From a bacterium (lineage in GTDB: Bacteria; JAJRZV01), in assembly GCA_024275095.1 (NCBI GenBank), contig JAJRZV010000048.1:1-26744 (forward strand): 26,744 bases of DNA, written 5' to 3'. Below are positions 1-7,438 of the stretch, piece after piece. Position numbers and translations under genes: made by a program. How positions within the stretch are numbered: the first letter of the stretch is position 1; the number at the start of each line of letters is the position of its first letter. The notes beneath the pieces are model-generated. The model did no database searches. It was not told the DNA's origin and saw only the letters and a program-made list of their open reading frames with translations.

Positions 1-816
1 GATGGCCGCCTCAAGACCTGTAAGTTCTTCCTTCTTTTTTGCAGCGGAAGAAGCTTTCTCCTCTCTTTCCTCAGCAATTTTTGACAGTGTGTTTTCTATA
101 TTCTTCAATTGCCGTTCCAGTTTTACTCGCATAATCCGATTTTTCTCAGCCTGAAGTTTACGAAAGCGCTCTGCTTTGTTGGCCTGACGTTTCAAACTGT
201 TACGCTGTCTTTCCAGTTCCCTGATTATGTCCTGGACGCGCGATAAGTTCTCCTTAGTCCTGTCCATGCGTCTGAGCGTTTCCTCACGGCGTTTACGGTA
301 GCGACTAATACCAACGGCTTCGTCTACATATCTGCGCAAATCATCGGGACCAGCAGTCGCCACCTCAGAAATTTCGCCCTGAGCAATAATGGAAAAGGAG
401 CGGCTGGTAATGCCTGCATCCATTAAGAAATCGGTAATATCTTTCAGTCTCACAACTCTTCCATTCATGATATATTCGCTCTCCCCCGAGCGATAAAGAA
501 CACGGGATATAGAAAACTCGGTGCTCCCATTGTTCTTTTCTATAAGTAAGGGGTCCTCCAGAACAAACGTGAGGGTTACCTCGGCAGAACCTGCCGGCTT
601 CCTGTCATCAGTACCAGCAAATATCACTTCTTCCATGGAATAACCGCGAAGAGCTCTGTAACTTTGCTCACCCAGACACCACCGTATGGCATCCAGGATA
701 TTGCTCTTGCCACTTCCGTTGGGACCGACGATGGCTGTTATACCCTCGTGAATTTCCAGCACCTGACGCTCGGCAAAAGATTTAAATCCCTGGAGCTCTA
801 TGGTTTTTATTTTCAT
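1..816 (-). CDS. smc: Chromosome segregation ATPase SMC, N-terminal part (runs off the left edge)
   Basis: The first 272 codons of an SMC protein are present; the reading frame is still open at the window edge. SMC dimers use ATP-driven head engagement to organise and segregate the chromosome together with ScpA and ScpB. The N-terminal head opens with MKIKTIELQGFKSF, has the Walker A loop GPNGSGKSN at residues 31-39 and the following DAIRWCLGEQS stretch. The Q-loop region (IIAQGE) and a YRKRREE segment follow, leading into the first heptad-rich coiled coil from about residue 180. The ATG overlaps the TGA of the upstream TPR gene as ATGA, which indicates translational coupling and fixes the start. 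The hinge, second coiled coil and C-terminal head lie outside the window. SbcC or RecN are less likely, because the start and the LGEQS signature are typical of SMC. Confidence 0.95.
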   Translation of the reverse strand, partial: MKIKTIELQGFKSFAERQVLEIHEGITAIVGPNGSGKSNILDAIRWCLGEQSYRALRGYSMEEVIFAGTDDRKPAGSAEVTLTFVLEDPLLIEKNNGSTEFSISRVLYRSGESEYIMNGRVVRLKDITDFLMDAGITSRSFSIIAQGEISEVATAGPDDLRRYVDEAVGISRYRKRREETLRRMDRTKENLSRVQDIIRELERQRNSLKRQANKAERFRKLQAEKNRIMRVKLERQLKNIENTLSKIAEEREEKASSAAKKKEELTGLEAAI

Positions 817-3800
817 TGTAACCGTTGCAATTCCCGCCTTGCCGCTTCTTCTAAATCAGACGGCAATCCTATTTTCAAAGCCCTGGTAAAATATCTACGC
901 GCTTCACTCCAGCGAGAAAGACGCCTGAGAACTACCCCTGCAGAATAATAGGCTTCAGCAAAGTTTTTATCAAGAGCAAGTGCCCGCTTGAAAAAAGTAA
1001 AAGCCTGGTCGAGAGACCCCTCCTCCAGCAAAATTTTGCCCAGCAAAAAGTAAGTTTCCGCAAGAGGCCTTATTCTGAGAGCACTGTAAAGGAGTTTCTT
1101 TCCTTTCGATATGTTGCCCTGGTATATCTGTACTTTACCAAGTTTTGTCAGGACATCAGCACGGCGCCCAAAACGCCTGAGCGCCTGTGAAAGAATTCGC
1201 TCAGCTCCCTGATAATCACCTGTAGTGATGCGCAAATCTCCAAGAAGAACATATAGATCTTTACGGTTGGGATGTGCTCCTATAGCATCCTGAAGCACCC
1301 TGGAAGCTTCACTTGTTCGACCCTTCCTGATCAGGCTTTTTGCGTATATGCTGGCATAATCAGGATCATCCTTTTTAGCAAGATAAGCCTTTTCTGCATG
1401 ATAAAGTGCCCTGTCAATGTTTCCCATCTGCCAGAAAATTCGGGCCAGATTGTAGTGTGCTTCATGATACCCGGGGTTAATCTCTGTAACCTTTTTGTAC
1501 AAACTTTGAGCTTTATCTTTCATTCCCTTCATGGAATAAACTTCCGCCAGGTTGAACAAAATATCAACATCAAGCGGCTTTCCAGCAGAAGCGTTTTCAT
1601 AGTAGCGGATAGCCCTGTCCAAATCTCCGGACTCGCGAGCCACCTTCCCAGCTTCCTTAAGAACATCCACATCATTCGGAAACTTGGATAAAAGTTCATC
1701 ATATACTTTTAAAGCTTGAGAAAACGCACGTTCTTGAGAATAAAGACGTGCCAGCTTTAAGTACATGGCTTTATTCTTTTCGCCTGTCCATTGAAGATAC
1801 CTGTGGAGACAGAGAATAGCTCGGGGCATATCCCCGCCCTTTTCAAAAATATCCGCGAGTTCTTTTAAAAGTTCTGCATTTTCACGTGATATACTCTCAA
1901 AAGCATAAAAGGCTTGAGTAAGTGCTGATTGACGGGAATTCTTCATGAGTAAAATCCTGGCGTATACAACCCGAGCTTCTGCATTTGAAGGGTCTCTCAT
2001 CAACACCTGACGCATCATTTCTTCGGCCTTAGACAAAGATTCCTTATCTCCCTCTTTGGCCGCCATGATTCTCGCGTACAGGATTCGGGCCTTTACATGG
2101 TGTGGTGATTTTGATAAGACTTCTTCCACCACTCTTATCGCTTCCTTACTCTGGTTCAAACGATAAAGCGACTCAGCGTACGCAACTGCCATGTCAGCAT
2201 TTCCCGTCTCTCTATAAAGGGTGGAATAATACTGAGAGGCTGCCGCATAATCTCCGGCAGCGAATCGTGCTTTCGCCATGAATTTCAAAGCCTCTATCTT
2301 ATAGCGTTCCTGATTTGCCAGTACTTTTACCGTTTGCTCTGCCTCGTTATATCTATCTGCCAACGCGAGCAAACGTCCGAGTTCCAGGCGTAATTTAGGA
2401 TCATCATTCACCCTCAACTCTTTCTGTCCTTCCTTTATGGCCTGATCGGTCTCACCTTTTATCCACAAAAGGTTCATACGTGCACGTGTGTACAGCGGCC
2501 TCAATTCCACAGGCACCTTGTTATTTTTAATTTTCGAAAGGAGTTTTTCAGCTGAAGAAGCGTTTTTATAAAATCGAGATTCAATGTAGGCCAGTAGCAG
2601 CGTAAGTCCAAGATGCCCCTCAGGTGTTTTTTCAATATGTTTACGTGCATATCTGACAGCCTGTTCAATCTTTCCGTCTTCCAAAAGGGCTTCAGCTGCA
2701 AAGAACGCAGCAGAAGGGGTAAGTTCTTTGCCCGCACCAGAATATTTCTCTACCACGGCAGATACAATCGAGAAAAATGCTGCTGCGCGCAGCTGTGCGA
2801 GAAAGAGGGTTATGTCTACCGGATCGAGTTCATTCCAATTGACTTCAGCTATTTTTCTCTGAAGCTGATCTTTGTCTCCGGACGCACAAGCGACCATCAA
2901 TTGAAGCACATTCAAAACATTCGGAGGAACATCCTTCTCACCCTCAATCGAAGACAAAAGGTCCATCTGCCACACATGAATTCCCCCGCCTTTCTCGGTT
3001 GAGCGAATGAAACTCATCTCCAGGAAACGCACGATACTTTTCCAGTAATGAGGTGCGATGGCTGCCGCTTTTACTGATGCTGTGTAAAGTGAATCTATGT
3101 CCAACAGGGAAGAGTATGAAACCTTTTTATCAAGCCCTGTGATTATCTCTTCTGCTTCTTTTATCTTGGAAGAACTTTCTTTCAGCAGTCCACGACGAAG
3201 GTTCAGAATTTTCGTTCCCGAAGCAGCTTCCGGATTCCCCACATACTCAAATGTGTAATAATAATATCCTCCAATTCCCCCCAGCAGGAGCACAAGAAAA
3301 CCAAGGGCCATCGGAAGGGCGATGCGACGTGTACCTGGTCTTTTCTCTTCTTCCTCTTCCTCCTCCTCTTCCTCTTCCTCCTCCTCTTCCATAAGAAACT
3401 CGTCGAAACTGATCTCTCTGCCTTCCCCCGTCTCCCTCTCCTCTTCTTCCTCCTCTTCTTCCTGAAGCAAACTTGATAGTTCTTCTTCCAGCGACTTCAA
3501 TTCATCATCTTCCGCCGTGAATTCTTTCTCTTCGGGAGCTTCCTCGACATCCTCCACCGTCTCAACCTCAACGCCTTCTGTATACAGCGAGTCCTCTTGC
3601 TCCTCCTGGTCACCCAGAAACGTTACACCTTTATCCAGAACTTCGCCTTCCTCTCCCACTTCCTCTTCAATAGAAGCGAAACTCACTTCTTCTTCCCGCT
3701 CTACAGACTCCTCCGCGGAAAGAGTCTCAGCCTCAAGCGACTCGACCGAAACCTCCTCTTCCACTTCGCCTTCTTCCTCCGGAGCGGCGACACCAGCATC

Positions 3801-3941
3801 CACATCCTGTTGAACCGGTATATCTTCTTCTCCCATCACATCTGCGAATTCTACCTCCTCCTCTTCCTCCTCTGCCTTAACGGAATCAATCAGCGGGGGC
3901 TCTTCCACTACTTCTTCAACAGATACAGATGTGTCTTCCAC
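813..3941 (-). CDS. Membrane-anchored TPR protein with acidic N-terminal region (probably the C-terminal part of a split zinc-ribbon/TPR protein)
   Basis: The open frame encodes 1,042 residues from a GTG at 3941. Residues 1-198 are extremely acidic and look disordered, ending in a run of 14 Glu. KRPGTRR is then followed by one membrane segment (about 206-228). The remaining ~800 residues are helical, with roughly a dozen TPR units clearest from about 560 to the end (LYRETGNADMAVAYAESLYR, HYNLARIFWQMGNIDRAL). Basic residues before the membrane segment suggest that the acidic part is cytoplasmic and the TPR solenoid periplasmic; this is inference. The frame is open upstream for another 21 codons to a TGA and is the same frame as the preceding zinc-ribbon gene. 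The GTG start has no distinct ribosome site beyond purine-rich Glu codons. The stop overlaps smc as ATGA. TPR domains imply protein binding; the partner is unknown. Confidence 0.75.
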   Translation of the reverse strand: MEDTSVSVEEVVEEPPLIDSVKAEEEEEEVEFADVMGEEDIPVQQDVDAGVAAPEEEGEVEEEVSVESLEAETLSAEESVEREEEVSFASIEEEVGEEGEVLDKGVTFLGDQEEQEDSLYTEGVEVETVEDVEEAPEEKEFTAEDDELKSLEEELSSLLQEEEEEEEERETGEGREISFDEFLMEEEEEEEEEEEEEEEKRPGTRRIALPMALGFLVLLLGGIGGYYYYTFEYVGNPEAASGTKILNLRRGLLKESSSKIKEAEEIITGLDKKVSYSSLLDIDSLYTASVKAAAIAPHYWKSIVRFLEMSFIRSTEKGGGIHVWQMDLLSSIEGEKDVPPNVLNVLQLMVACASGDKDQLQRKIAEVNWNELDPVDITLFLAQLRAAAFFSIVSAVVEKYSGAGKELTPSAAFFAAEALLEDGKIEQAVRYARKHIEKTPEGHLGLTLLLAYIESRFYKNASSAEKLLSKIKNNKVPVELRPLYTRARMNLLWIKGETDQAIKEGQKELRVNDDPKLRLELGRLLALADRYNEAEQTVKVLANQERYKIEALKFMAKARFAAGDYAAASQYYSTLYRETGNADMAVAYAESLYRLNQSKEAIRVVEEVLSKSPHHVKARILYARIMAAKEGDKESLSKAEEMMRQVLMRDPSNAEARVVYARILLMKNSRQSALTQAFYAFESISRENAELLKELADIFEKGGDMPRAILCLHRYLQWTGEKNKAMYLKLARLYSQERAFSQALKVYDELLSKFPNDVDVLKEAGKVARESGDLDRAIRYYENASAGKPLDVDILFNLAEVYSMKGMKDKAQSLYKKVTEINPGYHEAHYNLARIFWQMGNIDRALYHAEKAYLAKKDDPDYASIYAKSLIRKGRTSEASRVLQDAIGAHPNRKDLYVLLGDLRITTGDYQGAERILSQALRRFGRRADVLTKLGKVQIYQGNISKGKKLLYSALRIRPLAETYFLLGKILLEEGSLDQAFTFFKRALALDKNFAEAYYSAGVVLRRLSRWSEARRYFTRALKIGLPSDLEEAARRELQRLQ
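3339..3390. repeat. 52-base uninterrupted pyrimidine tract (purine on the coding strand)
   Basis: The plus strand is C/T only from 3339 to 3390, built from tcc/ttc units. On the coding strand it gives GAG/GAA codons for the poly-Glu run just before the membrane segment of the TPR protein. Similar but interrupted tracts lie at about 3430-3460 and 4490-4520. Such tracts can slip in replication and can form triplex or R-loop structures; no function can be read from the sequence. Confidence 0.8.
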
Positions 3942-4004
3942 CTCTCTTTCTTCCCCTTCCAGAGAAACTTCCGCATCCTCCTGGGATGGGGTTTCAAAGC
4001 CTTC

Positions 4005-4007
4005 TCA
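4005..4007 (-). other. In-frame TGA separating two halves of an apparently continuous reading frame
   Basis: This TGA ends the zinc-ribbon ORF directly after codons for VDFGDVM. The same frame stays open on both sides, and the next possible start is a GTG 63 bases on. On the plus strand, 4001-4019 matches 3827-3845 at 17 of 19 positions, and both copies lie in the same reading frame. In the second copy the equivalent codon is GGA (Gly), giving VEFADVMG. A single G-to-T change explains the stop. Other genes here end in TGA and encode Trp as TGG, so a genome-wide reassignment of TGA is not supported. Confidence 0.8.
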
Positions 4008-5246
4008 CATCACATCTCCAAAGTCCACATTCTCTTCTTCACCCACTTCGTCTGATATTTCCTCACGCCACGATTCTTCTTCCACCTCGGGCTTTTCCTC
4101 CATCGGAAACACATCCGTCGTTGTAGTTTTATCTACTCCCTCTGATTGAAATGTGACATCTTCTTCCTTCTCTTCCGCTTTTTCCATTTCATCACCAAGG
4201 GTTCCGAAATCAACCTCGTCTTCTTCGGGTAATTGATCAGCCTCTTCGCGAGTAATGGAAAATTCCTCCTCGGCTGTGGGAAACGTTTCTTCAATCCCTT
4301 CTTCGCGGGGTGCTTCGCTATCAAGAGGAATGCTTCCAAAATCTATTGCTTCACTCTCTTCTTCCGTCTCCTCTCTCATGGAGGTATCTACTGTTTCAGA
4401 AAGGTCCTGTGTGTCCTTGAAAAGTTCATCAGGGAGCTCTGCTTCCGCTTCCCCGGCCAGAAAATCGCCCATCGACTCAACGACTTCCTCTTCTTCAACA
4501 TCCACGGACTCCGCTTCTTCCTCCAGGGATTCACCGGACTCTGAAACCTCTCTCGAAGGTTCCTCGGTCACCCCGGCCTCCTCTTCAGAGGAAAGGTCTC
4601 CAAAGCTCACGTAATCGTCCACCTGTTCTTCTTCCGATGGTGGAATCTCTTCACCTGGTTGAACTTCGGCTGTCTCCTCTTCGGCGGAAGTGATGGAGTT
4701 AAGTGCTTCCTTCACCTCTGCGTCCGCTCCCGACTCGGCCAACGTTCTTTCAAGATATGGGCGTGCCTCTTCCGCCTTTCCCAGGCGGTACAATGAAAGC
4801 CCCAATCCCCTGAGTGCTCGAAGATTTTGAGGAGATGCGGAAAGAACTCTCTGATACACGCCCACAGCTTTATCAAGCTCACCCAGGGCAAGATAGGCAT
4901 CGCCAAGGTATACAAGAATTGACGAATGCGAATAAAAACGATCTCCCGTGCGTTTGAAAATTTCGGGGATAAGGTCATATTGTTCACGAGATATCAGTTC
5001 TCGGCAGATTTTCATCATGGACGGGGCATGTCCTTCTTCCACCGCTCGTTGAAAATCTTCCTGCAAATGCGATGGTATCTGGTGAAGAATGGGTGTTTCT
5101 CCTCCTTCAGGCGGTTTCTCCTCCTTAATAATTTCCACCTGAAATGTGAGGCCGCACTTCTGGCATCGAAACATATTTTTATTCCTGTGCAGCAGTGCTT
5201 CAGGAACATCATAAACAGCCCTGCACCTGGGGCACCCGAATCTCAT
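4005..5246 (-). CDS. Zinc-ribbon (MJ0042-like) TPR protein with long acidic tail (probably the N-terminal part of a split protein)
   Basis: The ORF encodes 413 residues from ATG 5246. This start is chosen because it overlaps the PHP gene stop as ATGA and has an AAAGGTGG ribosome site about 8 bases upstream. Upstream in-frame GTG codons at 5258 and 5255 are less likely, since they lie in that site. Residues 1-36 form a four-Cys zinc ribbon (CPRC and CQKC pairs around AVYDVPEALL) of the kind at the N-terminus of many deltaproteobacterial regulatory or membrane proteins. Residues 70-185 form two or three TPR units (ILVYLGDAYLALGELDKAVG). From about 190 the chain is Glu/Ser-rich and apparently disordered, with recurring motifs YVSFGDL, AIDFGSI, EVDFGTL and NVDFGDV. 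It has no membrane segment; that is supplied by the next ORF if the TGA at its end is not a true stop. The exact function is unknown. Confidence 0.8.
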   Translation of the reverse strand: MRFGCPRCRAVYDVPEALLHRNKNMFRCQKCGLTFQVEIIKEEKPPEGGETPILHQIPSHLQEDFQRAVEEGHAPSMMKICRELISREQYDLIPEIFKRTGDRFYSHSSILVYLGDAYLALGELDKAVGVYQRVLSASPQNLRALRGLGLSLYRLGKAEEARPYLERTLAESGADAEVKEALNSITSAEEETAEVQPGEEIPPSEEEQVDDYVSFGDLSSEEEAGVTEEPSREVSESGESLEEEAESVDVEEEEVVESMGDFLAGEAEAELPDELFKDTQDLSETVDTSMREETEEESEAIDFGSIPLDSEAPREEGIEETFPTAEEEFSITREEADQLPEEDEVDFGTLGDEMEKAEEKEEDVTFQSEGVDKTTTTDVFPMEEKPEVEEESWREEISDEVGEEENVDFGDVM

Positions 5247-5896
5247 GCTGACCACCACCTTTTAAATATTTGTTTCATTTCCTCTTCTATACGATTCACC
5301 TCTTTTCTGCTCAAACCTGCAGCGAGGGCAACCCTGCGTCGAAACTCTTGAGGCATAATGTCTTCAGGACCATGTGCATCAGAATTCACGCACAGAGGAG
5401 CTCCAACCTTCCTGGCGATACTGACAACAACGCCATTACCCAGACAGTGACCCTTGCGATAAGTAACTTCCAGAAGCACCGATTTCCCTGCAGCAGCTAC
5501 TGCCACCTCTTCATCAATGAGCCCCGGATGAGCCAACACGTCCACACCAGCCTCTACAGCAGCGGCATTTGTGCCTTCCCATACAGGCTCAACAAGGGTT
5601 TCACCGTGAACAAGGACAACTCTGGCCCCGGCTTTTCGCAATTCCCGGGTGAGATGTTTGATGTCCTCCGGTCTTACATGTGTAATCTCTGCACCAGGCA
5701 GTACCGTCAATCCTTTCCTGGTGAGAGCCTCGCAGGCTTTGAGAACATTGCCCAGGACAAATTCAAAATTGGAATGGTCCACATGGTCAGTAATTACAAA
5801 TCCCTCAACCCCCACGCTCATCATGCGGCGGGCCAACTCGGCAGGTATGAGTTCTCCGTCGCTGAAAACGGTATGAGTGTGAAAGTCGTATTTCAT
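5243..5896 (-). CDS. PHP-domain phosphoesterase (histidinol-phosphatase-like)
   Basis: The 217-residue protein consists of one PHP domain, a metal-dependent phosphoesterase fold. The expected metal ligands are visible in order: HTH at 6-8 followed by FSDGEL, ITDHVDH around 36-41, GAE at 68-70, VHGET with H97, LAHPG with H123, and NSDAHG at 171-176. The length suits a stand-alone PHP protein related to histidinol phosphatase, but no histidine-biosynthesis genes are nearby, so the substrate is unassigned. It is cytoplasmic, with no signal peptide. Both ends use ATGA overlaps, with the receiver/PATAN gene upstream and the zinc-ribbon gene downstream. Co-transcription with signalling proteins may mean a role in signal or nucleotide turnover, but that is inference. 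Confidence 0.85.
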   Translation of the reverse strand: MKYDFHTHTVFSDGELIPAELARRMMSVGVEGFVITDHVDHSNFEFVLGNVLKACEALTRKGLTVLPGAEITHVRPEDIKHLTRELRKAGARVVLVHGETLVEPVWEGTNAAAVEAGVDVLAHPGLIDEEVAVAAAGKSVLLEVTYRKGHCLGNGVVVSIARKVGAPLCVNSDAHGPEDIMPQEFRRRVALAAGLSRKEVNRIEEEMKQIFKRWWSA

Positions 5897-7437
5897 GTCA
5901 TGGTCCTTGTGAAAAAACTTTTCATGAATTCAGTAATAGAAGATGGTCTGTGTATATTAACCAGGTGAATCTCATCTTCATCAAAAACTTCCCTGAGTTT
6001 TTGAACGCATTCTTCTATCAAATTTTCGTGTGCCTTGTTTTTCTTAAACGTCTCGTCCAGGAGGGTGTAAAACACAGGCCGGTATACTTTCCTGCGATAA
6101 AAATTTACCATTTCAATCACATCTTCGCAGACATTGAACCCTCTTGAAGGATGAAAGATCACAATGGCTCCGAGCGTATCCCCTGAGAGAAAATGCCATA
6201 AGGGTTTCATTGTGCTACCCGTCGGAAGAGTGAAAAACTCCACTTCAAAGCTCTCTGATGGAGCGTAACGGCCCACACTACCGAAAGCGTGGGGTTCAGA
6301 CTCAAGCCCTTGAATTTCTATGGTGAAACGATCAAAGGTTTTCAATATATCTACAAATATTATCTTATCATCTCGCTCGTTAGGAATAAGAAGCACACGC
6401 GGTTTGCCCACAAATATAAAATCCTGCTTAATGCTTTCCATCCGTTCCATGTACTTGAGCATCACATCGGGAGGAATCAATTCATCACGCCGTTTACCTG
6501 TCTCGCGTATTGGTTTCATCAAGGAAAGTATTCCCCTATCAATGAGCGCTTTAATCGTCACAAGGACTTCGTAGTCAGGATACGTACAGTTTTCCATAAT
6601 ATCCTCTACGCGTGTGTAAAACTCCGCAAGCAATAACACCTCTTTTGTAATGGGCTTGAGCGTTTCGTCCAGCTCGTGGAGTGGTTTCACAAGCCTTACG
6701 TGGTCGTTCAGTGTGGGCAGGGCTGTTTTCCTCTTTTCATACTCATCCATTTGACGCATGGCTTCCATGAGAAGGTTATCAGGAGAGGTTTTTATGTGTA
6801 CCGGAGAGATAGGACGACCGGGAATAAACTCGAAGCGCCCTTTCTTCCACTTCAAAAGCCTGAAGAGCGCTTTCTCTCCCTCGATTCTGCCCAGCATTGC
6901 ATTAATAATGTAGCCTTTTTCCAGGTACACAAAGCCTTTTTCACCATTTTCAGCGTTTTCTACCAGTATGGTCCCGTCTCTTCTGTTTATTGTGAGAATT
7001 TGTAAAAGGTCGATAAGGCTCATCTGTTCAAGTTTGCCTTCTATCTCCTTTTCCCCGGCCACGGCTTCTTCGTCACGCTCTATCTTCTCTGAAATTTCTT
7101 CCACCTTTTGCCTTACACCCGCTACCACATTGCCATCTTTCTTCACCCACTTGTCATGTACGGACTTAATGGCTTCTATACGTGCCTTGTCCCTCACTAT
7201 GAAAATAAAAGGTGTCTCTTCTGTTTTGGGATTGTTCCTCAAGATCTGTACAATTCGTTCAAAAGGAACAACAGATATATCCTCGTCCAGCACAATTACA
7301 TCTGGAGCCTCTGTCACAGCCATTTCTATGGCCCTTCCCCCGCCTCTTGCAACCGAAATTACATGCCCGTCTTTGCGAAGAGAATCCCGCAAGCTGATAA
7401 GAATGCGCTGATCTTCACCTGCAACGAGAACCTTCAC
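5893..7437 (-). CDS. Receiver-PATAN (DUF4388) protein with a C-terminal GTPase-like region lacking a P-loop
   Basis: The protein has 514 residues from GTG 7437, chosen for an AAAGGAG site 7 bases upstream and because the preceding gene stops 1 base before it. A longer ORF from 7473 would overlap that gene. Residues 1-120 look like a response-regulator receiver: an acidic pair (GED, 7-9), a candidate phosphoacceptor Asp51 (VIVLDED) and Lys near 99; the usual Ser/Thr after the fourth strand is not evident. Residues 132-207 match the PATAN/DUF4388 pattern (GKLEQMSLIDLLQIL, DGTILVEN, KGRFEFIPG). A winged-helix-like stretch follows at about 255-310. From 345 to the end, the order of strands and helices resembles MglA/Ras-type GTPases, but the P-loop position reads PNERDDK. 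I therefore call it a putative pseudo-GTPase, by inference. PATAN proteins generally act as protein-interaction modules in regulation and motility. Confidence 0.75.
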   Translation of the reverse strand: MKVLVAGEDQRILISLRDSLRKDGHVISVARGGGRAIEMAVTEAPDVIVLDEDISVVPFERIVQILRNNPKTEETPFIFIVRDKARIEAIKSVHDKWVKKDGNVVAGVRQKVEEISEKIERDEEAVAGEKEIEGKLEQMSLIDLLQILTINRRDGTILVENAENGEKGFVYLEKGYIINAMLGRIEGEKALFRLLKWKKGRFEFIPGRPISPVHIKTSPDNLLMEAMRQMDEYEKRKTALPTLNDHVRLVKPLHELDETLKPITKEVLLLAEFYTRVEDIMENCTYPDYEVLVTIKALIDRGILSLMKPIRETGKRRDELIPPDVMLKYMERMESIKQDFIFVGKPRVLLIPNERDDKIIFVDILKTFDRFTIEIQGLESEPHAFGSVGRYAPSESFEVEFFTLPTGSTMKPLWHFLSGDTLGAIVIFHPSRGFNVCEDVIEMVNFYRRKVYRPVFYTLLDETFKKNKAHENLIEECVQKLREVFDEDEIHLVNIHRPSSITEFMKSFFTRTMT

Positions 7438-7438
7438 C

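Noticed and set aside
4005-4007. Genome-wide reassignment of TGA to Gly, as in some candidate phyla
   Set aside because: Many genes in the window end with TGA, often in overlaps with the next start, and Gly is coded normally elsewhere; only this one codon is in question.
3517-4614. Ser/Thr-rich open frames on the plus strand
   Set aside because: They are complements of Glu-rich codons of the acidic linker, and their low-complexity composition is a by-product.
5270-5968. 232-codon open frame on the plus strand
   Set aside because: It lies opposite the PHP gene, whose metal-binding motifs are all present on the minus strand; the plus-strand product shows no family features.
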